A DNA stretch of 64,000 nt, taken from contig NZ_LGKO01000002.1 of assembly GCF_001306145.1 (NCBI RefSeq), positions 682,001-746,000 of the forward strand, read 5' to 3'. The stretch's first letter is position 1. Each line of letters begins with the position of its first letter. The notes beneath the pieces are model-generated. The model saw only the letters and a list, made by a program, of their open reading frames with translations. It had not been told where the DNA came from and did no database searches. Origin of the DNA: Thermanaerothrix daxensis (GTDB taxonomy: Bacteria > Chloroflexota > Anaerolineae > Anaerolineales > Anaerolineaceae). This document shows, one piece after another, positions 1-7,698 of this stretch. A program made the position numbers and the translations under genes.

Positions 1-907
1 CCAGGCCAACGATTGCAATCCGGGTGACCACATCTGTTGTGACAGGGGGTGGGTTAAAGAACGGTGCGACGAGAACCTGTTCCCAGGGACCGCCGAAGAA
101 GCGCTGAGTAGGATGATAGACCGAATGGATGCCTTGCCCTTCGTTCAAGCGGAGCAAGCGGTATTCTCCTTCTTGAAGAACCTGGATGTAGTTGTAAGCC
201 GATTCTGTCTCGTAGATTAACCCGCGGGTTGCTTTATCACTCCCTTGTAGCCCCAGCAAAAATACCAGCAGAGGGACTATCGGGGTCCAGGCGTAGGCCA
301 GAACTCGTCGCCAACCGCTGCTAATCCCTAACCCGACCAGCCCAGTAACAAGGAGGATAACACTGCAAACCAGGAAGGTGCGATAAGTGCCCAGGGTGGG
401 AATCCACCACAGAGGAGGGAGAAATGTGCCCAGAAACGACCCCAGGGTTGAAATGGCGTAGATACGTCCGGAAATGCTCCCGGCCTGGCGAGAATCGTGC
501 AGGGCCAGTCGAATGGCAAATGGGGAGGCTGTTCCCAGCAAGGTGATCGGAATGCTGAAAAGGACCATGACCCCCGCGAACGAACCGAAGAGCACCCCCA
601 ATTGCAGGGCATCGAAGGCATCCGCGGCCAGCCGAAGAACCGGGCGAGCAATCATGGGAATTACAGCAATCGCCAGGGCGCTCCATATCAAAATCTGGTA
701 GAACGTGATGAATTTTGGAGATCGGTCTGCCCAGACACCACCCAAGAAGTAGCCAGCTGTGAGGTAAATGAGAATCAGGCCAATGATGCTGGCCCAGACA
801 AGGTTGCTGGTACCGAAATAATTGCCCAGAAGTCGTGAGGCGCTCATCTCCAGGGCCAGCGTGGTCAGTCCGGCAAAGAAGACCGTCACATACAAAAGTC
901 TGCGCAT
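1..907 (-). CDS. fused MFS/spermidine synthase-like protein (5' part, runs off window)
   Basis: The reading frame begins with an ATG at 907 on the minus strand and is still open at base 1, so only about 302 N-terminal residues are visible. They contain roughly seven hydrophobic segments, starting with RRLLYVTVFFAGLTTLALEM, with the E and R of the ALEMSASRLL stretch typical of membrane-fused spermidine synthases. A soluble part follows (YETESAYNYIQVLQEGEYR, LNEGQGIHS). At the window edge a Rossmann strand begins (VTRIAIVGLG). In this family the C-terminal domain is a SpeE-like aminopropyltransferase fold, but many members have no proven polyamine activity. It is divergent from nnrD/E, with about 110 bases between them. 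The family call is good; the substrate is unknown. Confidence 0.75.
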   Translation of the reverse strand, partial: MRRLLYVTVFFAGLTTLALEMSASRLLGNYFGTSNLVWASIIGLILIYLTAGYFLGGVWADRSPKFITFYQILIWSALAIAVIPMIARPVLRLAADAFDALQLGVLFGSFAGVMVLFSIPITLLGTASPFAIRLALHDSRQAGSISGRIYAISTLGSFLGTFLPPLWWIPTLGTYRTFLVCSVILLVTGLVGLGISSGWRRVLAYAWTPIVPLLVFLLGLQGSDKATRGLIYETESAYNYIQVLQEGEYRLLRLNEGQGIHSVYHPTQRFFGGPWEQVLVAPFFNPPPVTTDVVTRIAIVGL

Positions 908-1016
908 GGTAGAGATTATACCCGTTTGAGGTTTCAAAGAGGCAGATTGAAATGTTTGAGGATAAAATTGAAAAAGGAGTGAGCATTAAGCACAAGGGTT
1001 AACTGACGAGGTGGGC

Positions 1017-2639
1017 ATGGAAGCAATACGTGTGGTCAGTGTGAGTGAAATGCGGGCTATTGAGCAAGAAGCCGATGCACGAGGAGTAACCTATGCGCTG
1101 ATGATGCAGCGTGCGGGCGAGGGGGTGGCCAGGGTGGTACAGCGCCGTTACCAAGGCGAGGGGCAGAGGGTGGCCTTGGGGCTGGTGGGCTCGGGGAACA
1201 ACGGTGGGGATACCCTGGTTGCCCTGACCCATCTGGCTCGATGGGGGTGGCGCGCGGGGGCCTACCTGGTTCGTCCACGAGCCGTTAACGATCCCCTGGT
1301 GAGCGAATTGGAATCAGCAGGGGGCGTTATCTTGAGATTAGCCGAGGATCCCCATCGGGAGCATTTGCATCACTGGGTCAACCAAGCCCATGTTTTGCTT
1401 GATGGGATCTTTGGCACGGGGGTCAAACTGCCGCTCCGTGGCGAGGTGGCCGAATTGCTAGGTGAGTTGAGGGGGTGTCATCCGTTACCGGCTGTGGTGG
1501 CCGTAGATTGTCCTTCTGGGGTTGATTGTGATACCGGCGAGGTTGATGAGGTTACCCTTCCGGCCGAGGTTACCATTTGCATGGAAGCCGTCAAGACGGG
1601 CTTGTTGCGTTTTCCGGCTTTTGAATATGTAGGAGAATTGGAAATTGTTCCCCTGGGCTTGCCGCAGGACCTTCAGGCTTTGCAAGGTTTGAACCTCTTC
1701 ATGGCCGAGGCAAATTACTGCCGCTCACGTCTTCCGACGCGGCCGCGCCAAGCGCACAAGGGCACTTTTGGCACGGCAATGGTCATTGCTGGGTCGGTGA
1801 ACTACACTGGCGCAGTGTGGTTATCCGCAAAGGCCGCTTACCGCATTGGGGCAGGGCTGGTGCGGGTGGCGCTCCCGGGTAGCCTGCATCCAGCTCTTGC
1901 CGGGCACCTGCCTGAGGCCACCTGGGTGCTCTTGCCCAGCGAATTGGGGGTTATTGACCGCGATGCTGCTGAGGTGGTACTGGAGTCTTTGGAGCGCGTC
2001 ACAGCGTTGCTGCTCGGCCCCGGGCTGGGAACAGAGGCCACAACCGCAGAATTTGTAGCCCGAGTGCTGGGGCGGAGTGAGGAACATCTCAAACGTCATC
2101 CACTAGGGTTTGTGGGAGCGGAAAAGGAAAAAAGCACCGAAAAGCGGTCCTTGCCCCCTTGTGTGGTGGATGCCGATGGCTTGCGACTGCTGGCCCGACT
2201 TCCCGAATGGTGGTCAGCCCTACCGCCATTGAGCATTCTGACCCCTCATCCGGGTGAGATGAGCGTGCTCACCGGTTTGCCAGTGGCAGATATTCAGGCC
2301 GATCGGCTGGGGGTTGCCCGACGCTTTGCAGCCCAATGGGGGCATGTGGTGGTGCTGAAAGGCGCACTTACCGTGGTTGCCTCGCCCGAGGGGCAGGCTT
2401 TTATCATTCCGGTAGCCAGCGCAGCGCTGGCACGCGCTGGTAGCGGAGATGTTCTGGCGGGATTAATTGTGGGCCTGCTGGCCCAGCGAGTTTCACCCCT
2501 GGATGCGGCTGTGCTGGGGGCCTGGATTCATGGGCAAGCCGGTTTGCGAGCAGCCCAGCAACTAGGGCATGAGGCCAGCGTCCTGGCGGGGGATATCCTG
2601 GAACAAGTGTCAGAGGTGCTCAGAATTCACCTGAAGTGA
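1017..2639 (+). CDS. nnrDE: bifunctional NAD(P)H-hydrate epimerase / ADP-dependent dehydratase
   Basis: This enzyme repairs hydrated NADH and NADPH. The N-terminal half (about residues 1-215) is the YjeF_N epimerase domain, with GSGNNGGDTLVA and the acidic/PSG motif DCPSGVDCDTGEV. The C-terminal half is the ribokinase-like dehydratase, with GSVNYTGAVWLSAKAAYRIG, HPGEMSVLTG and the nucleotide/catalytic AGSGDVLAGLIVGLL. I prefer ATG 1017, which has GAGG about 5 nt upstream; GTG 1011 is also in frame. The protein is about 540 residues, slightly long for the family. The excess is a polar segment (near HLKRHPLGFVGAEKEKSTEK) inserted between the GPGLG motif and VDADGL. The gene converges on ytxH. 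Confidence 0.93.
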   Translation: MEAIRVVSVSEMRAIEQEADARGVTYALMMQRAGEGVARVVQRRYQGEGQRVALGLVGSGNNGGDTLVALTHLARWGWRAGAYLVRPRAVNDPLVSELESAGGVILRLAEDPHREHLHHWVNQAHVLLDGIFGTGVKLPLRGEVAELLGELRGCHPLPAVVAVDCPSGVDCDTGEVDEVTLPAEVTICMEAVKTGLLRFPAFEYVGELEIVPLGLPQDLQALQGLNLFMAEANYCRSRLPTRPRQAHKGTFGTAMVIAGSVNYTGAVWLSAKAAYRIGAGLVRVALPGSLHPALAGHLPEATWVLLPSELGVIDRDAAEVVLESLERVTALLLGPGLGTEATTAEFVARVLGRSEEHLKRHPLGFVGAEKEKSTEKRSLPPCVVDADGLRLLARLPEWWSALPPLSILTPHPGEMSVLTGLPVADIQADRLGVARRFAAQWGHVVVLKGALTVVASPEGQAFIIPVASAALARAGSGDVLAGLIVGLLAQRVSPLDAAVLGAWIHGQAGLRAAQQLGHEASVLAGDILEQVSEVLRIHLK

Positions 2640-2653
2640 CCTGAGCACCTCTG
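2611..2653. terminator. 13-bp inverted repeat across the nnrDE stop codon
   Basis: CAGAGGTGCTCAG (2611-2623) pairs perfectly with CTGAGCACCTCTG (2641-2653). The 17-nt loop contains the TGA stop of nnrDE. It sits between convergent genes and could end transcription or protect 3' ends on both strands. There is no clear T tract, so intrinsic termination is uncertain. Confidence 0.55.
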
Positions 2654-2665
2654 AAAGTATCAAAA

Positions 2666-3028
2666 CTAGGCGCTTTCAGCCTCCGGGCCGGGGGTTGTTT
2701 CTTTTCCGGTTGAAGCCCCGGCCAGGTGGGCTTTTTGCTCCTCCAGCACCTTTTGACCACGTTGCTGGAGTTCCTGAGCGGTTTCCTTCGCCTTGGCTAA
2801 TAGGGCTTCTGCCCGGCGGATGGCTTCCTGAGCAGCGGCTTCAGCCTGGCTGTAGGCCTCGCCCATTGATTCGGCGGTCTTATCACGCAGTTCAATGGCT
2901 TTCTCTTTGATCTGGGTGCGGGTTTCTTCACCGGATTGAGGCGCCAGAAGCAACGCTGCAATGGCACCGCTCAATCCACCAATGACAAAACCGATCAGGA
3001 AAGCCCCAAATTCACTTCGTTCAGACAT
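2666..3028 (-). CDS. YtxH-like small membrane-anchored protein
   Basis: This 120-residue protein has one N-terminal glycine-rich membrane segment (GAFLIGFVIGGLSGAIAALLL) followed by the APQSGEETR motif that marks the YtxH family. A long charged, Ala/Glu/Lys/Gln-rich helix with coiled-coil character follows. The last 20 residues are Thr/Glu/Pro-rich and probably flexible. YtxH proteins are often stress-linked, but their molecular role is not settled. The start has a strong AAGGAGG site. A separate small membrane protein lies upstream on the same strand, so the two may be co-transcribed. Confidence 0.8.
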   Translation of the reverse strand: MSERSEFGAFLIGFVIGGLSGAIAALLLAPQSGEETRTQIKEKAIELRDKTAESMGEAYSQAEAAAQEAIRRAEALLAKAKETAQELQQRGQKVLEEQKAHLAGASTGKETTPGPEAESA

Positions 3029-3067
3029 CGTTACCTCCTTCTTTGGTAAAAGAACTGAATGTTAATC

Positions 3068-3499
3068 TTAGCGCCCGAGCCGTAAAAGGTCAAGAATTTT
3101 CTTTAAGCCCGCAAGGTACTCGTTGAGTTTAATAACCGGCTCTACCAGGTTGTTCGAAAGGAACACCGTGGTTCCGCGCAGATTGTTGATGGTCTCCTGG
3201 GTAGCCTCCAGGATGGGTTTGACTTCATTTTGAATCAGATTAATCAACACAGCCAGCTGGACGATCAAGATGATAAGCGCAACCCCCAGGAGTAATGACT
3301 CGAGTGCTAATACGATAATGAAGATATCACGTACGCGCGCTGTTGTCTCGGCGGGGGCGACTGCCAGGAGGATAATCCCGCCGATGATAAGGAGAAGTAA
3401 GACGATAATCCCGACGACCAGCCCCGTCAGGCGTTTACGGTCGCCTGCTGAAGATCCCGGCGTTTCGGAGGAGGGGGGGAGAGGTATCTGCTGGGTCAT
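3068..3499 (-). CDS. two-TM membrane protein of unknown function
   Basis: I do not recognise a named family. The preferred start gives 143 residues. A short polar Pro/Ser-rich N-terminus precedes two strongly hydrophobic segments (about residues 25-50, GLVVGIIVLLLLIIGGIILL, and 60-90, IFIIVLALESLLLGVALIIL). An amphipathic helix with regularly spaced Asn/Glu/Lys follows, resembling the apolipoprotein-like tails of DUF948/YtxH-associated proteins. An in-frame ATG exists 30 nt upstream, but the -10 sequence lies between the two and points to ATG 3499. It lies 39 nt upstream of ytxH on the same strand, so the pair could be a small envelope operon. Confidence 0.7.
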   Translation of the reverse strand: MTQQIPLPPSSETPGSSAGDRKRLTGLVVGIIVLLLLIIGGIILLAVAPAETTARVRDIFIIVLALESLLLGVALIILIVQLAVLINLIQNEVKPILEATQETINNLRGTTVFLSNNLVEPVIKLNEYLAGLKKILDLLRLGR

Positions 3500-3505
3500 A
3501 AATTT

Positions 3506-3514
3506 ATTATAGCA
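3506..3514 (-). promoter_or_regulatory. extended -10 promoter placing the RNA start at ATG 3499
   Basis: On the minus strand TGCTATAAT covers 3514-3506. With the usual 6-nt gap, transcription would start at 3499, which is the A of the chosen ATG. There is no convincing -35 and no ribosome binding site near that ATG, so the mRNA may be leaderless. Confidence 0.55.
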
Positions 3515-3603
3515 TATCCTACTGCTCATTTCGGAATCGGATACCTTTCAAATTAGGTCTATACACGGTGAGTTGCGTGCTGATTTATCGGTGCGCAAAA
3601 CGC

Positions 3604-3632
3604 TTGTCAAACTTGGGAGGTTTTGCTATAAT
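3604..3632 (+). promoter_or_regulatory. sigma-70-type promoter for tRNA-Val
   Basis: TTGTCA (3604-3609), a 17-nt spacer and TATAAT (3627-3632) with an upstream TG. The predicted RNA start is about 5 nt before the mature tRNA. Confidence 0.85.
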
Positions 3633-3643
3633 CACGCTCAGAA

Positions 3644-3718
<75 letters not shown>

Positions 3719-3724
3719 CTGCAG

Positions 3725-3765
3725 ACCTCATGGCCGAACGCATGATGAAGCAGCCATGAGGTTTT
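3725..3765 (+). terminator. terminator after tRNA-Val
   Basis: A perfect 10-bp stem, ACCTCATGGC (3725-3734) with GCCATGAGGT (3753-3762), is followed by TTTTG. It begins 7 nt after the tRNA. Confidence 0.75.
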
Positions 3766-3855
3766 GTGTTATTATTTATGCAAGTGTTATTATCCGCCTT
3801 TATTGTGTAATGCTGTGCGGGCAGATTGTACGCTGAATTTTCATTAAGGCTCGCT

Positions 3856-6800
3856 ATGGATGCTCCGGTTCCCATCCTGCCAACCAAAATTTTTGTCCCG
3901 CGCCGCCGTAATGATCTGCTGACCCGGCCCCGCCTGATTGACGCCCTTCACGAACTGCTGGATTACAAGTTAATCATTATTGCTGCACCCGCAGGGTATG
4001 GCAAGACCTCACTGGTAGTAGATTTTGCTCACCATACGGAGTGGCCGTTTTGCTGGTATGCACTGGATACGCTAGATCGTGAACCGGTTCGCTTTCTCAG
4101 CCATCTAATTGCCTCGATAACCATGCAGTTCCCCTTGTTTGGGAAGCGCTCGCGGGCCGTCTTGCAGAACATGGCCCAGGGGGAGTTGAGCCTGGATACA
4201 ATGGTGAGCGCAGTTATCCAGGATATGTTTGAAACGATCAATGAACATTTTGTCATTGTTTTGGATGATTACCATCTGGTTGAAGAAAGTGAACCTATCG
4301 CTTATTTTATCAACCGTCTGGTTCAAGATAGTGATGAAAACTGCCATGTAATTCTCACCTCACGTACCCTAATTGCGCTGCCAGATTTACCCCTGATGGT
4401 GGCACGTTCTCAAGTTGGAGGGCTGGGTGCTGAGGACCTGGCTTTCACCCCGCAAGAGGTGCAAGCCCTTTTCCAGCAAACCCTGCACCAGCCCATCCCA
4501 GAAAGTCTGGCTTACGAACTGACTCGTCTTTCGGAGGGCTGGATTACCGGGCTCCTTCTCTCCTCTCAAATTGCAGATGTCGGAATTTTGGATCGTCTGC
4601 GCCGAGGACGGATTGCCTCGGTGGGGCTGTATGATTTCCTGGCAACCCAGGTGCTGGAGCGTCAACCGGCGGAACTGCGCGATTTTCTGCTCCGCTCTTC
4701 CCTGTTAGAAGAATTTGATGCAGTGGAATGCAGGGAGGTGATCGGGGAGGCTCTGGGAGTTCAGGCAGATTGGAATGCTCTGGTCGGAACGGTTTTACGG
4801 GCGAACCTTTTCTTGACCCCTGTGGGAGAGGGGCGAGTATGGTATCGCTACCACCACCTTTTTGCAGATTTCCTGCGCCAGCGGCTCCTGGCTGAGCGTC
4901 CGGAAGAAGCAGAGAAACTAATTGCTCGGCTGAACGAGCGCTATCGTCAGCAACGTGCTTGGGAACGCATTTACCTGCTGTACCGTCGTTTGGGTCGGGT
5001 GGTTGATACCAGGTCCTTGCTTGAAGAGATTGGGACCGAGTTGTTGGTTGATGGAAAGGTTGTTATTCTTAAAGAATGGTTGGAAGCACTCCCCGAAACA
5101 TCTCTTCATGAAAGCCCCTCTCTTTTATCGCTGAAAGGTAGTGTGTTAGTAATGAGGGGAGATATTCAAGAGGGCTTGACCTGGCTTGAAAGAGCCTTGT
5201 GCGCATTGCATCCTGAGCATGCGCGCACCAAGCGAATTGATGCTTTGATCCGATGTTCAACAGCCCGTCGTGCTATAGGCGATTACAGCGGTGCTTTGAA
5301 AGATATTGATGAGGCTCTGACGCTTACAGAGGGGGAGCCGGGTCTACGAAAGTTGATGGGGGTTGCCTTATATAACAAAGGGATGATCTTCTACCATCAG
5401 GGTTTGATAAAAGATGCGCGCCTTCTAGTTATCCAATCTCTAAGTTCCTTTGATCCGATCGCTGATGCAAGTTACATCGCGTTCGCTTCGATGCAGTTGG
5501 GCACCATAAGTGTAGCGCTTGGGGACTATGTGGAAGCAGAACAGTCCTTTACTCGTGCGGTCAATTACTGGCTTTCGGTAGGGGATACAACTCGTCTTGC
5601 CAATGTTCTGAATAACTTAGGAGACCTAAAGCGTCAGGTTGGGGATTTTGAGGGCGCGCTAAACGCGCTTGAAAAAGCGGTCGAGTACGCACGTCAGAGC
5701 GGTTACCTGCGCATGGAAGCCTATGCGTTGGCTTCCATTGGGGATCTATATCGGGATCTGGGGGTTTGGCGCTCCGCTCAGGAGGCCTATCAGCGCTCGA
5801 ACACCCTGGTCGGACGCTTGGGAGATCGCTTTTTAAGCACTTACTTGCAATTAAATCTGGCCACGGTTTTTGATTTACAGGGCATGACCACGCAGGCCCG
5901 TCCATTGCTGGAGCAGGCCTGGAAGATGGCACGAGAGAGCGGTTCTGCTTATGAACAAAACCTGTGCCGTCTGGAGCAGGGGCGCTTTGAGTTGTTCAAT
6001 GGAAGGTCTGCTGAGGCGGTTCAATTGCTTCAACAGGCGCTGGATTTCTTTGAGGCCGAAGGGCATGTCCTGGAAGCCATGCGGGCTCGCTATTATCAAT
6101 TATTGGCTCGTTGGCGCCTCTTACCCGATGACCCTACCCTTCATTCGGAAATTCTCAACCTGCTCTCGCGTTTGATGGGGCAGGATGCCCCTCCGGTGGT
6201 ACTGAGCTTGATTCGAGAAACACGTCCTCTCCTGGAACTTCTGGCAGAAGACGAAAGGCTGGCTACTTCAATCAATGAGTTGATCTTGCGCTTGGAGCGG
6301 TTTGATCTCCAGTTGAATACTCTGCGCCGACGATTACGGCGACAGGCCACAGCAGTGCCTTTTGCAGGTCCTCAGTTGGTCATTCAAACGCTGGGCAAAA
6401 TTCAGATTAAGCTCAATGATCGCCTTCTTACCATCGGGGATTGGCAAACTCAGAGTGCACGCGATTTATTCCTTTATCTGTTGACACGACCGGAGGGGGT
6501 TACCCGAGAGTCGGTCGGAGCGGTATTCTGGCAGGATTGTTCCCCCCATGAGCTACACCTGCGTTTCAAGAACACCCTGTACCGCCTGCGTCGGGCAGTA
6601 GGCAGGGAGGTGGTGCTTTTCCGCGATGGTATTTATCAGTTCAATACTGAACTGGATTATGAGTACGATGTAGAGCAGTTTTTCCGCGAAATTTATCATG
6701 CTGAACGCAGTGAAGATGCTCGGCAGAGAATTCTCCACTATCAGAACGCCTTGCGGTACTACCAGGGACCCTATCTTCCCGATCTGAACGAGACCTGGGT

Positions 6801-7095
6801 GCTGATCGAACGCCAGCGTCTCTTCAATGCTTATGCGGGAGTTTTGCTCAAACTTGGCAGCCTCTACCTCGAACAGGGGGATACCCAGGGGGCGCTGAGC
6901 TGTGCCCAGCAACTTTTACAAGAAGATCCCTGCTTTGAAGAAGCCCATCGTCTGGCTATGCAGGCGTATGCTGCCATGGGCAATCGCGCGGCGGTGGTGC
7001 GCCAATACGATTATTGTCGTCGGGTATTATCGGAAGAATTAAATACAGCGCCCTCACTCCAGACCCAGTCGTTGTTTGAAGCGCTGACCCGTTAA
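3856..7095 (+). CDS. MalT-like STAND ATPase transcriptional regulator with C-terminal BTAD/SARP-type domain
   Basis: A large regulator of about 1079 residues. The N-terminal NTPase part starts with PTKIFVPRRR, followed by Walker A APAGYGKTS (about residue 45) and Walker B VIVLDDYHL (about residue 136), as in MalT/LuxR-type STAND proteins. The middle (about 380-800) is helical TPR-like repeats, for example LANVLNNLGDLKRQVGDFEGALNALEKA. The C-terminus is not a LuxR helix-turn-helix but a winged-helix plus BTAD module (LGKIQIKLNDRLLTIGDWQT, FKNTLYRLRRAVG, then a TPR region). Such proteins usually act as signal- or ATP-dependent activators. ATG 3856 is preferred over an in-frame TTG at 3826; its SD (AAGG) is weak. 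The small peptide genes directly downstream are plausible targets, by inference. Confidence 0.9.
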   Translation: MDAPVPILPTKIFVPRRRNDLLTRPRLIDALHELLDYKLIIIAAPAGYGKTSLVVDFAHHTEWPFCWYALDTLDREPVRFLSHLIASITMQFPLFGKRSRAVLQNMAQGELSLDTMVSAVIQDMFETINEHFVIVLDDYHLVEESEPIAYFINRLVQDSDENCHVILTSRTLIALPDLPLMVARSQVGGLGAEDLAFTPQEVQALFQQTLHQPIPESLAYELTRLSEGWITGLLLSSQIADVGILDRLRRGRIASVGLYDFLATQVLERQPAELRDFLLRSSLLEEFDAVECREVIGEALGVQADWNALVGTVLRANLFLTPVGEGRVWYRYHHLFADFLRQRLLAERPEEAEKLIARLNERYRQQRAWERIYLLYRRLGRVVDTRSLLEEIGTELLVDGKVVILKEWLEALPETSLHESPSLLSLKGSVLVMRGDIQEGLTWLERALCALHPEHARTKRIDALIRCSTARRAIGDYSGALKDIDEALTLTEGEPGLRKLMGVALYNKGMIFYHQGLIKDARLLVIQSLSSFDPIADASYIAFASMQLGTISVALGDYVEAEQSFTRAVNYWLSVGDTTRLANVLNNLGDLKRQVGDFEGALNALEKAVEYARQSGYLRMEAYALASIGDLYRDLGVWRSAQEAYQRSNTLVGRLGDRFLSTYLQLNLATVFDLQGMTTQARPLLEQAWKMARESGSAYEQNLCRLEQGRFELFNGRSAEAVQLLQQALDFFEAEGHVLEAMRARYYQLLARWRLLPDDPTLHSEILNLLSRLMGQDAPPVVLSLIRETRPLLELLAEDERLATSINELILRLERFDLQLNTLRRRLRRQATAVPFAGPQLVIQTLGKIQIKLNDRLLTIGDWQTQSARDLFLYLLTRPEGVTRESVGAVFWQDCSPHELHLRFKNTLYRLRRAVGREVVLFRDGIYQFNTELDYEYDVEQFFREIYHAERSEDARQRILHYQNALRYYQGPYLPDLNETWVLIERQRLFNAYAGVLLKLGSLYLEQGDTQGALSCAQQLLQEDPCFEEAHRLAMQAYAAMGNRAAVVRQYDYCRRVLSEELNTAPSLQTQSLFEALTR

Positions 7096-7140
7096 TGACC
7101 CACTTGGGTGAGCGGGTTGCATGATAGGGAGGTGGTAATT

Positions 7141-7167
7141 CCCGGTGTTTTACCGGGGTATTTGTAT
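7141..7167 (+). terminator. short hairpin after the BTAD regulator
   Basis: CCCGGT (7141-7146) and ACCGGG (7152-7157) form a 6-bp stem with a 5-nt loop, followed by a T-rich but interrupted tract. Probably a weak terminator separating the regulator from the peptide gene. Confidence 0.45.
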
Positions 7168-7208
7168 TGGGTTGGTTTCTTTACCCAGCGTTAACAAATT
7201 CGCTGGAT

Positions 7209-7267
7209 TTTGAGCCTCTTTTGTAGCCTGGTTTGCAGCCTGGGGGGTGGCATACTTGTCCTAGATT
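7209..7267 (+). promoter_or_regulatory. phased direct repeats plus -10: candidate activator-dependent promoter of the repeat peptide gene
   Basis: TTTGAGCCT (7209), TTGTAGCCT (7221) and TTGCAGCCT (7233) share TTnnAGCCT at an exact 12-nt period. A possible -10 TAGATT lies at 7262-7267, and the last repeat overlaps the place where a -35 would be; no good -35 is present. SARP/BTAD activators are known to bind direct repeats that overlap poor -35 elements, so this is a candidate operator for the upstream regulator. The spacing is seen; the binding is inference. Confidence 0.45.
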
Positions 7268-7300
7268 TTGGAGATGGCCTAAGTGAAAGGAGATTGGAGC

Positions 7301-7471
7301 ATGAAAACGTCCCTGTTCTCGGTGCGCGTAGCAATGGAAATGCCTCAGGCGAGTGGTGATATTAGTCGGCGAGCCCCCCAGGCCAGTGGTGATATTAGCC
7401 GTCGTTCTCCGCAGGCAAGTGGTGATATCAGCCGCCGCTCTCCTCAAGCCAGTGGCGATATCAGCCGATAG
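7301..7471 (+). CDS. small tandem-repeat peptide (four PQASGDISR units)
   Basis: A 56-residue peptide starting at ATG 7301, with AAAGGAG 8 nt upstream. A 14-residue N-terminus (MKTSLFSVRVAMEM) is followed by four copies of PQASGDISR. Copies 1-3 are joined to the next by R-A or R-S, giving an 11-residue period, and the protein ends with the fourth copy. Neighbouring repeat copies differ at about five positions per 27-30 nt, and all changes inside the PQASGDISR(R) unit are synonymous. This shows that the amino acid sequence is selected. There is no Cys, Lys is present only at residue 2, and there is no clear signal peptide. The dibasic RR junctions resemble processing sites of multi-copy propeptides. 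I know of no matching family. Function is unknown; a ribosomal natural product or signalling peptide precursor is one inference. Confidence 0.7.
   Translation: MKTSLFSVRVAMEMPQASGDISRRAPQASGDISRRSPQASGDISRRSPQASGDISR
7343..7468 (+). repeat. four 33-nt tandem coding repeats (last one 27 nt)
   Basis: Units lie at 7343-7375, 7376-7408, 7409-7441 and 7442-7468. The AGT (Ser) and GAT (Asp) codons are invariant. Pro, Ala, Gln, Gly, Ile, Arg and the second Ser vary in synonymous bases. The 33-nt period equals about three helical turns. There are no spacers, so it is not a CRISPR array. Confidence 0.95.
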
Positions 7472-7545
7472 TCTATCTTACTATTGAGTTCGTGGCGAAG
7501 TAACGTAAGCGGTTTTGCTACACAGCGCCTCAACAGGGCGAGAAT

Positions 7546-7598
7546 AACTGCGGGGTCGAGAATTGGTCTAAAAGGACCAAACCCGCAGTTTTTGTTTT
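7546..7598 (+). terminator. strong terminator after the repeat peptide gene
   Basis: The outer stem AACTGCGGG (7546-7554) pairs with CCCGCAGTT (7582-7590), and an inner stem TTGGTC (7563-7568) pairs with GACCAA (7575-7580). TTTTTGTTTT follows. It closes the peptide transcript before the next gene. Confidence 0.88.
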
Positions 7599-7614
7599 GG
7601 CTTGAAAGGTTGTT

Positions 7615-7652
7615 TTGCAATTTGTTGTGAACAAATACTAACGTGAGTTCAC
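7615..7652 (+). promoter_or_regulatory. promoter with palindromic operator candidate before the NHLP-like gene
   Basis: TTGCAA (7615-7620) and TACTAA (7637-7642) are 16 nt apart. The spacer is filled by a 17-nt palindrome, ATTTGTT-GTG-AACAAAT (7620-7636). A second half-site pair, GTGAAC (7627-7632) and GTTCAC (7647-7652), flanks the -10. The geometry suggests a repressor site; the protein is unknown. Confidence 0.45.
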
Positions 7653-7698
7653 TAAACCAACAGAGGTGAGAAATCGAGTAAGCCAAACGGAGGTAAAG

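Noticed and set aside
3725-3765. tRNA-adjacent repeat as an integration site
   Set aside because: It is a hairpin with a T tract, no copy of the tRNA 3' end is repeated nearby, and there is no integrase.
3826-3855. Upstream TTG start for the BTAD regulator
   Set aside because: No ribosome site. The family usually begins shortly before PVPILPTKIFVPRRR, which fits ATG 3856.
7343-7468. 33-nt direct repeats resembling a small CRISPR array
   Set aside because: No spacers, repeats are contiguous and in frame, and they differ synonymously. They are coding repeats.
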